Positions 24,789 through 34,692 of a stretch of 50,497 bases of DNA are shown one piece after another; the stretch's first letter is position 1; each line of letters begins with the position of its first letter. Origin of the DNA: Burkholderia sp. Leaf177 (GTDB lineage: Bacteria > Pseudomonadota > Gammaproteobacteria > Burkholderiales > Burkholderiaceae). Below the pieces are notes generated by a model, which saw nothing but the letters and a program-made list of their open reading frames with translations, ran no database searches and had not been told where the DNA came from. The stretch lies in contig NZ_LMPF01000011.1 in the NCBI RefSeq assembly GCF_001424345.1, positions 1 through 50,497 on the forward strand, given 5' to 3'. The translations under genes and the position numbers were made by a program.

Positions 24789-25773
24789 AGGCCTCAATAA
24801 AGCCGCGCTCCTGCTGATGTCGATCGGTGAATCCGAGGCAGCGGAAGTCTTCAAGTACCTGGGACCGCGCGAAGTCCAGAAGATCGGCGCGACCATGGCG
24901 CAGTTGAAGAATGTGACGCGCGAGCAACTCGACAACGTGATGACCGAGTTCGTGCACGAAGCCGAACAGCACACGGCGCTGTCGCTCGACTCGAGCGAAT
25001 ACATCCGCACGGTGCTGACCAAGGCGCTCGGCGAGAACAAGGCCGGGGCGCTGATCGACCGGATCTTGCAGGGCAGCGACACGAGCGGTATCGAGGGCTT
25101 GAAGTGGATGGATTCGGCCGCGGTCGCCGAGCTGATCAAGAACGAACATCCGCAGATCATCGCGACGATTCTCGTGCATCTGGACCGCGATCAGGCATCG
25201 GAAATCGTGGCGCTTCTGACCGAACGCCTGCGCAACGACGTGCTGTTGCGAATCGCCACGCTCGACGGCATTCAGCCCGCCGCGCTGCGCGAACTCGACG
25301 ACGTGCTCACCACCTTGCTTTCCGGCAGCGACAACCTCAAGCGCGCGCCGATGGGCGGCATTCGCACGGCGGCGGAAATCCTCAACTTCATGTCGACGGC
25401 GCACGAAGAATCCGTGATCGAAAACGTGAAGGAATTCGATGCGGAACTGGCGCAGAAGATCATCGACCAGATGTTCGTGTTCGAGAACCTGATGGACCTC
25501 GAAGACCGCGCCATCCAGATGCTGCTGAAGGAAGTGGAATCGGAAACGCTGATTGTTTCGCTGAAAGGCGCACAACCGCCGCTGCGCCAGAAGTTCCTCG
25601 CGAACATGTCGCAGCGCGCAGCCGAATTGCTCGCGGAAGACCTCGATTCGCGCGGTCCGGTGCGTTTGTCGGAAGTGGAAACGCAGCAACGCAAGATCCT
25701 GCAAGTCGTGCGCAATCTCGCCGAAAGCGGCCAGATCCAGTTAGGCGGCAAGGCCGAGGACGCATATGTCTGA
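24778..25773 (+). CDS. fliG: Flagellar motor switch protein FliG
   Basis: Rotor protein of 331 residues that transmits torque from the stator and direction signals from FliM. The N-terminal domain starts GLNKAALLLMSIGESEAAEV. The middle domain holds the EHPQ segment (NEHPQIIATILVHLD), and the C-terminal torque helix has the charged residues in LRQKFLANMSQRAAELLAED. Length equals that of E. coli FliG. It is coupled to fliF and overlaps fliH by 8 bp. Confidence 0.96.
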   Translation: MNAEGLNKAALLLMSIGESEAAEVFKYLGPREVQKIGATMAQLKNVTREQLDNVMTEFVHEAEQHTALSLDSSEYIRTVLTKALGENKAGALIDRILQGSDTSGIEGLKWMDSAAVAELIKNEHPQIIATILVHLDRDQASEIVALLTERLRNDVLLRIATLDGIQPAALRELDDVLTTLLSGSDNLKRAPMGGIRTAAEILNFMSTAHEESVIENVKEFDAELAQKIIDQMFVFENLMDLEDRAIQMLLKEVESETLIVSLKGAQPPLRQKFLANMSQRAAELLAEDLDSRGPVRLSEVETQQRKILQVVRNLAESGQIQLGGKAEDAYV

Positions 25774-26467
25774 CGCAGCAGAAGCCGCGAAGCAGGCTCA
25801 CGCGACCGACGCCGAAAAGAAAGGGCGCATGTCCGCGTATCAACGCTGGGAAATGGCATCGTTCGATCCGGTTCCGGTGGATCGATCCGCCGCCGATCAC
25901 GCCGCGCTCGAAAAGCATCTTCGCCGAGTCCGCGACGAAGCGCATGCGCAAGGTCTGGCGCAAGGGCACGTCGCCGGCCAGGCGATGGGTTATCAGGCCG
26001 GCTACGACCAGGGTTACGCGAAGGGCGAAGAAGAAGGCCGCATGGATGCCCGTTCCGAAGCGGCGCGGCTTGCATCGATGGCCGATGCCTTCAAGACCGC
26101 CCTGCAAGCCGCCGACGCCGTGGTCGCCGACGCGCTTACCGCGCTGGCGCTGGATATTGCGCAGCAAGTCGTATCGCAGCATTTGACGCTCGATCCGACC
26201 GCGGTGCTCGCCGTTGCGCGATCAGTGATCGCGGCTGAACCGGCGCTTTCCGGCGCGCCGTACCTGATCGTGAACCCGTCGGATCTGCCGATTGTCGAAG
26301 CATATTTGCTGGAAGAATTGCAAGCGGCCGGATGGACGTTCCGCACTGATCCGGACATCGAGCGCGGCGGCTGCAAGGCGCACGCGGCAAGCGGTGAAAT
26401 CGATGCAACCAATGCAACGCGCTGGGAGCGCGTCGCGGCGGCGCTCGGGAGGTCGCAACCGTGGTAA
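25766..26467 (+). CDS. fliH: Flagellar export ATPase regulator FliH
   Basis: Cytoplasmic protein of 233 residues that dimerises and links the FliI ATPase to the C-ring and export gate. It shows the typical repeated GxxxG-like helix in the first third ([20 protein letters not shown] and YAKGEEEG) and the conserved C-terminal [10 protein letters not shown] region with [15 protein letters not shown]. It overlaps fliG at its start and fliI at its end. Confidence 0.92.
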   Translation: MSDAAEAAKQAHATDAEKKGRMSAYQRWEMASFDPVPVDRSAADHAALEKHLRRVRDEAHAQGLAQGHVAGQAMGYQAGYDQGYAKGEEEGRMDARSEAARLASMADAFKTALQAADAVVADALTALALDIAQQVVSQHLTLDPTAVLAVARSVIAAEPALSGAPYLIVNPSDLPIVEAYLLEELQAAGWTFRTDPDIERGGCKAHAASGEIDATNATRWERVAAALGRSQPW

Positions 26468-28014
26468 CGCAAACTCATAACACCGCGAGCGCAGCGCGCC
26501 GCGTGACGCAGGAAGGCTTAAGCGAACTCGAGCAGGAACTCGCGCGGGCATCGTTCGGACCACTCGCCGATCCCGACGTCACGCCCGAGCCGACACTGGA
26601 AGACATGGCGGCGCAGACCATCGTGGAATTGGCGGAGATGGTCAACAATCCGCATCTCGATGGATGGCGCGCCCAGCTCGAAGCCAGCAAGGCGCGCAGC
26701 CAGATTTCGAAGCCGTTGCACGCGTGCGGCCGGTTGACGCGTGCGGCCGGCCTCGTGCTGGAAGCCGTGGGATTGAAGCTCGGCGTGGGATCGGAATGCA
26801 TGATCGAGTTGCCCGCCGGCAGTTCCATTCCAATGGCTGAAGCCGAAGTCGTCGGCTTTTCCGGCGACAAGCTGTTCCTCATGCCGACCACCGAAGTGTC
26901 CGGATTGCTGCCCGGCGCGCGGGTTTATCCGCTGGAAAGCGCGCCGATCAATGATCCGATGGCCGGCGCCAAGCGCCTGCCGGTCGGCTGGGAAATGCTC
27001 GGCCGCGTAGTCGATGCCTCCGGCCGGCCGCTCGACGGCCTCGGCCCGCTCGGCGCAAAACGCGACGCGCCGTTGTCCGCGCCGACCATCAACCCGTTGA
27101 ATCGCGAACCGATCCACAAAGTTCTCGACGTCGGCGTGCGCGCCATCAACTCGCTGCTGACTGTTGGACGCGGCCAGCGCATGGGCTTGTTCGCGGGTTC
27201 GGGCGTGGGTAAATCCGTGCTGCTCGGCACGATGGCGCGCTACACCAGCGCTGAAGTCATCGTGATCGGGCTGATTGGCGAACGTGGCCGCGAAGTGAAG
27301 GAGTTCATCGAACAGATTCTGGGCGAGGACGGACTTGCGCGCTCTGTCGTGGTTGCAGCGCCCGCCGACGTTTCGCCGATCCTCCGTATGCAGGGCGCAA
27401 CATATGCAACCTCGCTCGCCGAGTATTTCCGCGATCAGGGCAAACACGTACTGCTGCTGATGGATTCGCTCACGCGCTACGCCATGGCCCAGCGCGAAAT
27501 TGCCCTGGCCATCGGCGAACCGCCCGCCACGAAAGGCTATCCGCCCTCGGTGTTCGCCAAGTTGCCGGCGCTCGTGGAGCGCACCGGCAACGGGCCGGAA
27601 GGCGGCGGATCGATCACGGCGTTTTATACGGTCTTGACGGAAGGGGACGATCAGCAAGATCCTATCGCCGATTCCGCGCGCGCGATTCTCGACGGACATA
27701 TTGTGTTGTCGCGTTCCCTGGCCGAAGCGGGGCATTATCCGGCCATTGATATCGAGGCATCGATCAGCCGCGCAATGACGGCGCTGATCGACGATAAACA
27801 TCTGGATCGCGTGCGTCTGTTCAAGCAGATGTTGTCGCGTTATCAGCGCAACCGGGACCTGATCAACGTGGGCGCGTATTCCAGCGGACGGGATGCGCTG
27901 CTGGACCGGGCGATTGCGTTGTATCCGCGCATTGAAGCGTTTTTGCAGCAGGGATTTCGCGAGCAAGCCATGTTCGAGCCGAGTCTGGCCAAACTCGACG
28001 AGCTGTTCGCGTAA
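26461..28014 (+). CDS. fliI: Flagellum-specific ATPase FliI
   Basis: Hexameric ATPase that unfolds and feeds export substrates to the type III gate. The 517 residues carry Walker A AGSGVGKS (245-252), the region [17 protein letters not shown], and Walker [15 protein letters not shown]. It starts with GTG at 26461, overlapping fliH by 7 bp. About 60-65 N-terminal residues precede the point where E. coli FliI begins; internal ATGs (M49, M60) are alternatives but have poor or badly spaced ribosome-binding sites. The N-terminal part normally binds FliH. Confidence 0.95.
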   Translation: MVTQTHNTASAARRVTQEGLSELEQELARASFGPLADPDVTPEPTLEDMAAQTIVELAEMVNNPHLDGWRAQLEASKARSQISKPLHACGRLTRAAGLVLEAVGLKLGVGSECMIELPAGSSIPMAEAEVVGFSGDKLFLMPTTEVSGLLPGARVYPLESAPINDPMAGAKRLPVGWEMLGRVVDASGRPLDGLGPLGAKRDAPLSAPTINPLNREPIHKVLDVGVRAINSLLTVGRGQRMGLFAGSGVGKSVLLGTMARYTSAEVIVIGLIGERGREVKEFIEQILGEDGLARSVVVAAPADVSPILRMQGATYATSLAEYFRDQGKHVLLLMDSLTRYAMAQREIALAIGEPPATKGYPPSVFAKLPALVERTGNGPEGGGSITAFYTVLTEGDDQQDPIADSARAILDGHIVLSRSLAEAGHYPAIDIEASISRAMTALIDDKHLDRVRLFKQMLSRYQRNRDLINVGAYSSGRDALLDRAIALYPRIEAFLQQGFREQAMFEPSLAKLDELFA

Positions 28015-28048
28015 CAACACGATAAAGATAATCAGGAATTAGACCTCC

Positions 28049-28498
28049 ATGTCCAAGCATCTGCCGATCAATACCCTGATCAACCTCGCAGAAGAAGAAC
28101 TCGAAGCCGCGACCAAAAAGCTCGGCAAGCTGCAGCAGGAACGCAACGAAGTGGAGACGCAGTTGAATTCGCTCGTGACGTATCGCGATGAATATCACGC
28201 GCGCTTCACGGCATCGGCGCAAGAAGGTACGACCGCGCAGACCTTGCGCAACTTCCAGGCATTCGTGGATACGCTCGATTCCGCCATCAACCAGCAACGC
28301 AACTTGCTCATGGCCGCGACCGCACGGCTCGAGGCAGCGAAGCCGGAATGGCAGCAGAAAAAGCAGAAGCTGGGTTCGTATCAGGTTCTGGCCGCACGCG
28401 CGGACGCCGTGCAGGCCAAACAGGACGCGCGGATCGAACAGCGTGATTCGGATGAGCACTCGGCCAAGATCCTGCGGATGCGGGCCGAACGGGCTTAA
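28049..28498 (+). CDS. fliJ: Flagellar export protein FliJ
   Basis: A 149-residue coiled-coil protein, the stalk of the FliI hexamer that engages FlhA. Nearly the whole sequence is heptad-like helix (EEELEAATKKLGKLQQERNE, then QQRNLLMAATARLEAAKPEW), as in the family. It follows fliI by 34 bp and precedes fliK. Confidence 0.9.
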   Translation: MSKHLPINTLINLAEEELEAATKKLGKLQQERNEVETQLNSLVTYRDEYHARFTASAQEGTTAQTLRNFQAFVDTLDSAINQQRNLLMAATARLEAAKPEWQQKKQKLGSYQVLAARADAVQAKQDARIEQRDSDEHSAKILRMRAERA

Positions 28499-28543
28499 AG
28501 GTTTATCGCGGTTTTATCTCGCACAAGATACAAGAGGTCACTC

Positions 28544-29989
28544 ATGTCGTCAGTAAATTCCGCCAGCGCGCTGCTGGGTTTATCGAGCGTATCGTCTGTT
28601 TCACGTAGCGCAGCGGCCGCGTCCGCTCGCGATGAAGCGGCGGCATCGTTTGGATCCACGCTGCACAACATTACTGCCAAGGCCAATGAGCGCGAAGCGG
28701 CTCAGGCTAAAGTGCAGGAACGCGCTCAAGCCGATAAAGCCGCCGCGAAGGCCGCAGCAGCACGTGGCAGCGTTCACGACGCGTCGAAAGCCGATGCCAC
28801 GGATTCAACTGATCAAGATAAATCGGTGAGCGACGCAGATCAAGGCGCGGCGGCGGATCAGACGGCTTCATCGGCAGCTGACAAGCCTGCTTCGGCGGAT
28901 AAAACTGCCAGCGCCACCAAAGCTGCGCCCGGCACGCCCGAGGCTATTGCAGCCGCTGCCGCAGAAAAAGCCGCGATTTTGAAAGCGCGCGCCGCCAACG
29001 GCGCGGCCAGGACGCCGGCGGATCTGGATGACGCGGCGGCATCGGCGACTGCGGACGCGACATCGACCGATAGCACCGACGCAAGCAACACGCCCACGCC
29101 CGCCAAAGCCGCCGATGCAAAGGCCGCGGCCGACGCGCTGCAGGCGTCGCTGACGGCGGCGGCGAATGTGCAAACGCCGGCCACGCCGCTCAATGCAGCC
29201 GCCGCCGCGATGAGCGCAGCGCACGCCGGCAACATGAACAACGGCACGCCGACAGGCACGACGACGGGCACGAAAGCCGGCCGCGACGCGCCGCTCGGCG
29301 TCACCGCCGATGGCAAAACGCAGGGTAACGCGGCGCTGACGCAACCCGGCGGCGCGGCCGCCACGCAGCAAGCCGATGCAGCCGCGCTCGCCGCGCTCAC
29401 CCAGCCCGCCGACGGCAGCGCCGCATACAAGGCAAGCGCCGCAAACGCCGACGCCACCGCGAACGCGAGCGTGCAACAGGCGGCATCGGCGGCGACGGGC
29501 GGCGCGACCTTGCAAGGTGCTGCGACCGCAGCCGATAGCGCGGCGATTGCGCCGCACGTTGGATCGAGTGGTTGGGACGATGCGTTCAGCCAGAAGGTCG
29601 TGTTTTTATCGAATGCGCATCAGCAGAGCGCCGAGTTGACGTTGAACCCGAAGGATCTCGGGCCGCTGCAAGTGGTGCTGCAGGTCGCGGGGAATCACGC
29701 GCATGCGCTGTTTGTGTCGGACCATGCGCAGGTTCGCGCGGCCGTTGAAGCTGCGTTGCCGACGCTGCGTGAAGCGATGCAGGCGAATGGCATTGGTTTG
29801 GGCAGCACGAGCGTCAGCGATGGCTTCGCCGGGAAGCAGGCGAGTTCGGGGCAGCAGGATGGTGGCGGAAGGTCGTCGTCGTGGGGCGGTTCGGGTCAGG
29901 GCGGCGGGATCGGTGCAGTGGGCGATACCGCGAGCACCGTCAGCATGCCGCTGCGCCGTCAGGTTGGTTTGGTGGATACGTTCGCTTAA
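28544..29989 (+). CDS. fliK: Flagellar hook-length control protein FliK
   Basis: Exported molecular ruler of 481 residues. Residues about 1-330 are low-complexity, rich in alanine, threonine, aspartate and lysine, as expected of the extended ruler part. The C-terminal Flg_hook domain (about 345-435) holds DDAFSQKVVFLSNAHQQ, SAELTLNPKDLGPLQVVLQV and VRAAVEAALPTLREAM, and is followed by a glycine/serine-rich tail. Last gene of the fliFGHIJK block, with a strong terminator 45 bp downstream. It is the canonical fliK by position; a second FliK-like gene lies at 19871-21232. Confidence 0.93.
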   Translation: MSSVNSASALLGLSSVSSVSRSAAAASARDEAAASFGSTLHNITAKANEREAAQAKVQERAQADKAAAKAAAARGSVHDASKADATDSTDQDKSVSDADQGAAADQTASSAADKPASADKTASATKAAPGTPEAIAAAAAEKAAILKARAANGAARTPADLDDAAASATADATSTDSTDASNTPTPAKAADAKAAADALQASLTAAANVQTPATPLNAAAAAMSAAHAGNMNNGTPTGTTTGTKAGRDAPLGVTADGKTQGNAALTQPGGAAATQQADAAALAALTQPADGSAAYKASAANADATANASVQQAASAATGGATLQGAATAADSAAIAPHVGSSGWDDAFSQKVVFLSNAHQQSAELTLNPKDLGPLQVVLQVAGNHAHALFVSDHAQVRAAVEAALPTLREAMQANGIGLGSTSVSDGFAGKQASSGQQDGGGRSSSWGGSGQGGGIGAVGDTASTVSMPLRRQVGLVDTFA

Positions 29990-30033
29990 GCCGCTTCACA
30001 CGCCACGAACAAACCACGAACACGCCACGGAAC

Positions 30034-30067
30034 AAGCCGCGCGAGCCTCACCGCCGCGCGGCTTTTT
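30034..30067 (+). terminator. Intrinsic terminator after fliK
   Basis: aagccgcgcg (30034-30043) pairs perfectly with cgcgcggctt (30055-30064) over an 11-nt loop and is followed by further T. It separates fliFGHIJK from fliLMNOPQR, so the latter should have its own promoter between 30068 and 30214. Confidence 0.88.
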
Positions 30068-30214
30068 CACGTCCGCCGGTCTGCGGGCATCGCAAACGTG
30101 AAACCCTCCTCTTTGCGCAAACTCCCGAGTTAGCCCTAATAACCCCTTCTGTTCGACCCATCGCGCACGCCCACTTTCGCCAACAATTCAGGCTACAGAA
30201 AGAGGCTCGCAAAC

Positions 30215-30706
30215 ATGGCAACCACAGCAACAGCACAGCAACCCGTCGCGCCGGCTAAAACCGGCAAGCTCAAACGCATCCTCGTGATCGCGGTGGGCGC
30301 AATCGTCCTGCTCGGCGCAGGCGGCGCAGGCGCGTACTTCTGGCTGCATAAAACCGCATCGCACGAACCGGCGAAACCCGCGCCCGCGTTGCCGCCCGTG
30401 TTCTATCCGCTCGATTCCATGACCGTCAACCTGCAATCCGACGACGGCATGCATTACCTGCGCATCGGCCTCACGCTGAAGCTACCGAACGAAAAGGCGC
30501 AAGCCGCGCTCGTCGAACGCATGCCGGAAGTGCGCAGCCACATCCTGATGCTGCTCTCCGCGAAACATCCGGAGGACCTGGCGGGTATCGATGGAAAACG
30601 CACGCTTGCCAAAGAACTGCTGACCACGGTCAATACGTATGGCGGCTCGCCGGAAGAACCGGCGCATGTGCAGGAAGTGCTGTTCACGGAAATCGTGGTC
30701 CAGTAA
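30215..30706 (+). CDS. fliL: Flagellar basal body-associated protein FliL
   Basis: Inner-membrane protein of 163 residues that supports stator function. It has a cytoplasmic N-terminus of about 22 residues and one membrane helix (ILVIAVGAIVLLGAGGAGAYF). The periplasmic domain holds the family motifs FYPLDSMTVNLQSDDG and YLRIGLTLKL, ending EVLFTEIVVQ. First gene after the fliK terminator, therefore the likely head of fliLMNOPQR. Confidence 0.93.
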   Translation: MATTATAQQPVAPAKTGKLKRILVIAVGAIVLLGAGGAGAYFWLHKTASHEPAKPAPALPPVFYPLDSMTVNLQSDDGMHYLRIGLTLKLPNEKAQAALVERMPEVRSHILMLLSAKHPEDLAGIDGKRTLAKELLTTVNTYGGSPEEPAHVQEVLFTEIVVQ

Positions 30707-30753
30707 CGCCCTTACGCCGTCACGCGCTTAGACCCGCACACCGAGGAACACTC

Positions 30754-31752
30754 ATGGGCCACGAAGAGTTCATGTCGCAGGAGGAGGTCGATGCCCTGCT
30801 CAAGGGCGTCACCGGGGAAGTCGACACCATTGCCGACGAAACACGCTATCAAGGCGTCCGCCCCTACAACCTCGCGACGCAGGAACGTATCGTCCGGGGC
30901 CGGATGCCGGGCCTGGAAATCATCAACGACCGCTTCGCGCGTCTCTTGCGCGTGGGCATCTTCAACTTCATGCGGCGTTCGGCGGAAATTTCGGTTGGTC
31001 CGGTGAAGGTGCAGAAGTACAGCGAATTCACCCGCAACCTGCCGATCCCGACGAACCTGAACCTCGTCCACGTGAAGCCCTTGCGCGGCACGTCGCTGTT
31101 CGTGTTCGATCCGAACCTGGTGTTTTTCGTCGTCGATAACCTTTTCGGCGGCGACGGCCGGTTCCATACCCGCGTGGAAGGACGTGAGTTCACGCAGACC
31201 GAGCACCGGATCATCAGCAAGCTGCTCAACCTCGTGTTCGAGCAGTACGCGGCGTCGTGGAAAAGCGTGCGCTCGCTCAACTTCGAATTCGTGCGCTCGG
31301 AAATGCACACGCAATTCGCAAACGTCGCCACGCCGAACGAGATTGTGATCGTGACGCAGTTTTCCATCGAGTTCGGATCGACGGGCGGCACGCTCCACAT
31401 CTGCATGCCGTATTCGATGATCGAACCAATCCGCGACGTGCTGTCATCGCCCATACAAGGCGAAGCGCTCGAAGTCGACCGGCGCTGGATTCGCGTTTTA
31501 TCGCAGCAAGTCCAGTCCGCCGAGGTGGAACTCACGGTCGATCTCGCGCAAGTGGGCACGACGTTCGAACAGATTCTCAACATGCGCGCCGGCGACGTCC
31601 TGCCGCTCAACGTACCCGAACATGTCACGGCAAAAGTGGATGGCGTGCCGGTGATGGAATGCGGCTACGGCGTTTTCAATGGTCAATACGCGTTGCGGGT
31701 CCAGAAGATGATCAGCGCAACCGACACGATGAAGGAAGGTGGATATGAGTGA
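30754..31752 (+). CDS. fliM: Flagellar motor switch protein FliM
   Basis: C-ring protein of 332 residues that receives the CheY-P signal. The N-terminal CheY-binding peptide is clear (FMSQEEVDALLKG, residues 6-18), followed by the CheC-like middle domain with GRMPGLEIINDRFARL and a C-terminal SpoA-type domain (DLAQVGTTFEQILNMRAGDV) that pairs with FliN. It overlaps fliN by 8 bp. Confidence 0.96.
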   Translation: MGHEEFMSQEEVDALLKGVTGEVDTIADETRYQGVRPYNLATQERIVRGRMPGLEIINDRFARLLRVGIFNFMRRSAEISVGPVKVQKYSEFTRNLPIPTNLNLVHVKPLRGTSLFVFDPNLVFFVVDNLFGGDGRFHTRVEGREFTQTEHRIISKLLNLVFEQYAASWKSVRSLNFEFVRSEMHTQFANVATPNEIVIVTQFSIEFGSTGGTLHICMPYSMIEPIRDVLSSPIQGEALEVDRRWIRVLSQQVQSAEVELTVDLAQVGTTFEQILNMRAGDVLPLNVPEHVTAKVDGVPVMECGYGVFNGQYALRVQKMISATDTMKEGGYE

Positions 31753-32182
31753 TGTAACCGAACCAGGCACGCTGCCGTCCGACCCGCTGAAAAGCGCGGA
31801 TTTCGGCATGGACGACTGGGCGAGCGCCCTGGCAGAACAGAACGGCAATGAGACGCCGGCGGCGGCTTCGTCGGCGGGCGTGTTCCAGCCTTTGTCGAAA
31901 GTCGCGGCGCCGGCAACGCGCAACGACATCGACATGATTCTCGATATCCCCGTGCAGATGACGGTGGAACTCGGGCGCACGAAGATCGCGATCCGCAACT
32001 TGCTGCAACTGGCGCAAGGGTCGGTGGTGGAACTCGACGGCCTCGCCGGCGAACCGATGGACGTGCTCGTCAACGGCTGCCTCATCGCGCAGGGCGAAGT
32101 GGTGGTCGTGAACGACAAGTTCGGTATCCGCCTGACCGACATCATCACGCCGTCGGAACGCATCAGGAAGTTGAATCGATGA
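31745..32182 (+). CDS. fliN: Flagellar motor switch protein FliN
   Basis: C-ring base protein of 145 residues. The acidic/alanine-rich N-terminal region (1-60) is followed by the SpoA domain: MILDIPVQMTVELGRTKIAI, NLLQLAQGSVVELDGLAGEP and NGCLIAQGEVVVVNDKFGIR. An in-frame GTG lies 6 bp earlier, but the ATG at 31745 is better spaced from aaggaagg. It overlaps the fliM end and, by 4 bp, the fliO start. Confidence 0.95.
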   Translation: MSDVTEPGTLPSDPLKSADFGMDDWASALAEQNGNETPAAASSAGVFQPLSKVAAPATRNDIDMILDIPVQMTVELGRTKIAIRNLLQLAQGSVVELDGLAGEPMDVLVNGCLIAQGEVVVVNDKFGIRLTDIITPSERIRKLNR

Positions 32183-32697
32183 AACGTATTGCCGTTGCCT
32201 TCCCGGCGCTTGTCTCAGCATTTTCAGCGCACGCCGCCGATATGAACGCCGTGAATCACGCCGCGCAGATTGCGTCGGGCGTGGGCGCGGGAACGGCGGT
32301 GCCGTCGCTCGGTTTCGGCGCCGTGCTGCAGACGCTGCTCGGACTGGCGATCGTCATTGCGTTCGTGTTCGGTTGCGCGTGGCTTGCACGCAAGTTCGGC
32401 GTGGCGGGAACGAAGCGCACGGGGCTGGTGAAGGTGATCGGCGGTGCGTCGCTTGGGAACAAGGAACGGGTATCGGTGGTGGAAATCGGCGATACATGGC
32501 TCGTGCTCGGCGCCGCGCCCGGCAACGTGCGATTGCTGCACACCATGCCGGCGGGATCGGCGGAACTCGACGGCGTGGACGCGGGAACAGCGCCTGAGTC
32601 GAGCGGACTGCAAGGCAATTTCGGTCAGCGTTTTCGCGATGCCCTCGCCGGTGAAGCGACCAGACGTCTGCAAAAATTCGCGGGCGGGAGCAAGTAA
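32179..32697 (+). CDS. fliO: Flagellar export protein FliO
   Basis: Bitopic membrane protein of 172 residues that helps assemble the FliP-FliR export-gate core. It has an N-terminal signal-like segment ending AHA-AD, one membrane helix ([20 protein letters not shown], about 54-73) and the cytoplasmic FliO domain with [20 protein letters not shown]. The start overlaps the fliN stop (ATGA) and the stop shares a base with the fliP start. Confidence 0.9.
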   Translation: MKRIAVAFPALVSAFSAHAADMNAVNHAAQIASGVGAGTAVPSLGFGAVLQTLLGLAIVIAFVFGCAWLARKFGVAGTKRTGLVKVIGGASLGNKERVSVVEIGDTWLVLGAAPGNVRLLHTMPAGSAELDGVDAGTAPESSGLQGNFGQRFRDALAGEATRRLQKFAGGSK

Positions 32698-33467
32698 TGC
32701 AGGTTCGGTTTTCAGCAACACGATGCGCGAAGCTGGCGCTGCCAGTTCTCATGGCCGCTCTTCCCTACGCGGCCTTTGCACAAAGCACGGCGGGTTTGCC
32801 GGCCTTCAACACCAGCCCGGGTCCGAACGGCGGCACGACGTATTCGCTCAGCGTCCAGACGATGCTGCTGCTCACCATGCTGTCGTTCCTGCCGGCAATG
32901 GTGCTGATGATGACGAGCTTCACGCGCATCATCATTGTGTTGTCGCTGTTGCGTCAGGCGCTCGGCACGACCAGCACGCCGCCCAATCAGGTATTGGTCG
33001 GGCTGGCGCTGTTTTTATCGTTGTTCGTGATGTCGCCGGTGCTCGACCGCGCTTATAACGACGCGTACAAGCCCTTCTCCGACGGCACGATCACGATGGA
33101 CCAGGCGGTCACGCGCGGCGTCACGCCGTTCAAGCAGTTCATGATCCGCCAGACGCGCGAAGCGGATCTCGCGCTCTTCGCCAAGATCTCCAAGGCCCCG
33201 CCGATGAACGGCCCGGAAGACGTACCGCTTTCGCTGCTGGTGCCATCGTTTGTGACGAGCGAACTGAAAACCGGCTTCCAGATCGGCTTCACCATTTTCA
33301 TTCCGTTTCTGATCATCGACATGGTCGTGGCGAGCGTGCTGATGTCCATGGGGATGATGATGGTGTCGCCGACGACCATTTCGCTGCCGTTCAAGCTGAT
33401 GCTGTTCGTGCTCGTCGACGGCTGGCAATTGCTGATTGGTTCGCTCGCGCAGAGCTTCGTTTCGTAA
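32697..33467 (+). CDS. fliP: Flagellar export gate protein FliP
   Basis: Core pore subunit of the flagellar type III export gate, 256 residues. A cleavable signal peptide is predicted (1-24, ending AFA), followed by membrane helices with the FliP signatures [20 protein letters not shown] and [19 protein letters not shown], and the conserved [12 protein letters not shown]-terminus. The internal [13 protein letters not shown] segment is intact. Confidence 0.96.
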   Translation: MQVRFSATRCAKLALPVLMAALPYAAFAQSTAGLPAFNTSPGPNGGTTYSLSVQTMLLLTMLSFLPAMVLMMTSFTRIIIVLSLLRQALGTTSTPPNQVLVGLALFLSLFVMSPVLDRAYNDAYKPFSDGTITMDQAVTRGVTPFKQFMIRQTREADLALFAKISKAPPMNGPEDVPLSLLVPSFVTSELKTGFQIGFTIFIPFLIIDMVVASVLMSMGMMMVSPTTISLPFKLMLFVLVDGWQLLIGSLAQSFVS

Positions 33468-33493
33468 GCCTTCAAAGCACAGAGATACACACG

Positions 33494-33763
33494 ATGACCC
33501 CCGAATCCGTCATGTCGATCGCGCATCAGGCCATGTACGTGGCGCTGTTGCTCGCGGCTCCGCTGTTGCTCGTCGCGCTGGTCGTAGGCCTTGTGGTGAG
33601 CCTCTTCCAGGCCGCCACGCAGATCAACGAAAGCACGCTCTCGTTCATTCCGAAGCTGCTCGCGGTCGCCGTCACGCTCGTGATTGCCGGCCCGTGGATG
33701 ATGGAAACGCTGCTCGACTACATGCGCCACGTGTTCACCATCACGCCCGCAATCACGGGCTGA
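33494..33763 (+). CDS. fliQ: Flagellar export gate protein FliQ
   Basis: An 89-residue protein with two membrane helices (about 17-38 and 53-74) and the family segment VGLVVSLFQAATQINESTLS. Four copies assemble around the FliP/FliR pore. It starts 26 bp after fliP and ends 8 bp before the fliR start. Confidence 0.95.
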   Translation: MTPESVMSIAHQAMYVALLLAAPLLLVALVVGLVVSLFQAATQINESTLSFIPKLLAVAVTLVIAGPWMMETLLDYMRHVFTITPAITG

Positions 33764-33771
33764 CGCAACCG

Positions 33772-34563
33772 ATGTTTTCGGTCACGTATGCGCAGCTCAA
33801 TGTCTGGCTGACATCGTTTCTCTGGCCGTTCACGCGGATTCTTGCGCTGATCGCGACCGCGCCGTTATTGAGCCACATGGCGATTCCGGTGCGCGTCAAG
33901 GTCGGGCTCGCGGCGTTCATCTCGCTGATCGTGGCGCCGACGATCGGCGCAGTCCCCCAGGTCACCGTTTTTTCCGCCGATGGCGTGCTCATCCTCATCA
34001 ACCAGTTCATGGTCGGCGCGGCGCTCGGTGTGACCATGCAGATTGCATTTGCGACTATCGATGCCGCCGGTGAGTTTATCGGCCAGCAGATGGGCCTGGG
34101 TTTCGCGATGCTCTACGACCCGCGTCAGGGCGGCAATTCGGTGGTGATATCGCGGTATCTGAATACCATCGCGTTCCTCGCTTTTCTCGTTTTCGATGGT
34201 CATCTGCAAATGATCAGCGCACTCGTGCAGACGTTTGAAAGCGTGCCTGTGAGCGCGAACGTGCTCGGCGCGGTGACGCATGCGCGCGGCTGGCAGACCG
34301 TTGCGAGCTACGGCATGAGCGTGTTCTCGACGGGATTGTTGTTGTCGCTGCCGGTGGTGGCCGCGTTGTTGATTGCGAGCCTGGCGCTCGGGATCCTGAA
34401 TCGCGCGGCGCCGCAGATCGGGATTTTTCAGGTGGGTTTCCCCGTCACGATGCTCGTGGGACTTTTGCTCATACAGCTGATGATCCCCAACCTGATTCCG
34501 TTCTTTCAACGCATATTCGAGAACGGCATCGGCCAGATGGGACGGGTGGCGGCTGCGCTTTAG
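33772..34563 (+). CDS. fliR: Flagellar export gate protein FliR
   Basis: Polytopic export-gate protein of 263 residues. The family landmarks are PFTRILALIATAPLLSH near the N-terminus, AAGEFIGQQMGLGFAMLYDP in the middle and LGILNRAAPQIGIFQVGFPV towards the C-terminus. The same frame opens far upstream, but the ATG at 33772 fits FliR and follows the fliQ stop by 8 bp. Last gene of fliLMNOPQR. Confidence 0.95.
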   Translation: MFSVTYAQLNVWLTSFLWPFTRILALIATAPLLSHMAIPVRVKVGLAAFISLIVAPTIGAVPQVTVFSADGVLILINQFMVGAALGVTMQIAFATIDAAGEFIGQQMGLGFAMLYDPRQGGNSVVISRYLNTIAFLAFLVFDGHLQMISALVQTFESVPVSANVLGAVTHARGWQTVASYGMSVFSTGLLLSLPVVAALLIASLALGILNRAAPQIGIFQVGFPVTMLVGLLLIQLMIPNLIPFFQRIFENGIGQMGRVAAAL

Positions 34564-34613
34564 TCGCCTGGGAACCCGGACGCGCCTTTCGCAAAAGGAC
34601 GTATTTGCCGCAG

Positions 34614-34664
34614 ATTGTGCGGTGAATAACTCGCCTAATCTCCGCACAATATGCGGCGAATAAC
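34614..34664. repeat. Inverted and direct repeats after fliR
   Basis: attgtgcgg (34614-34622) and ccgcacaat (34642-34650) form a perfect 9-bp inverted repeat with a 19-nt gap. Overlapping it, tgcggtgaataac (34618-34630) recurs as tgcggcgaataac (34652-34664). It lies in the spacer between the convergent fliR and flgL and may be a transcript end for fliR. Confidence 0.55.
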
Positions 34665-34692
34665 CCTTCCATTCCCCGCATCACGCCAAACA

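Noticed and set aside
22962..25160. 732-residue open frame opposite fliF and fliG
   Set aside because: It is the antisense shadow of two certain genes in GC-rich DNA, rich in histidine and arginine as such shadows are.
26518..28020. 500-residue open frame opposite fliI
   Set aside because: Antisense shadow of fliI; no start signal, no recognisable domain.
28544..29440. Horizontal transfer suspected from the odd composition of fliK
   Set aside because: Alanine/threonine-rich low complexity is normal for the ruler part of FliK.
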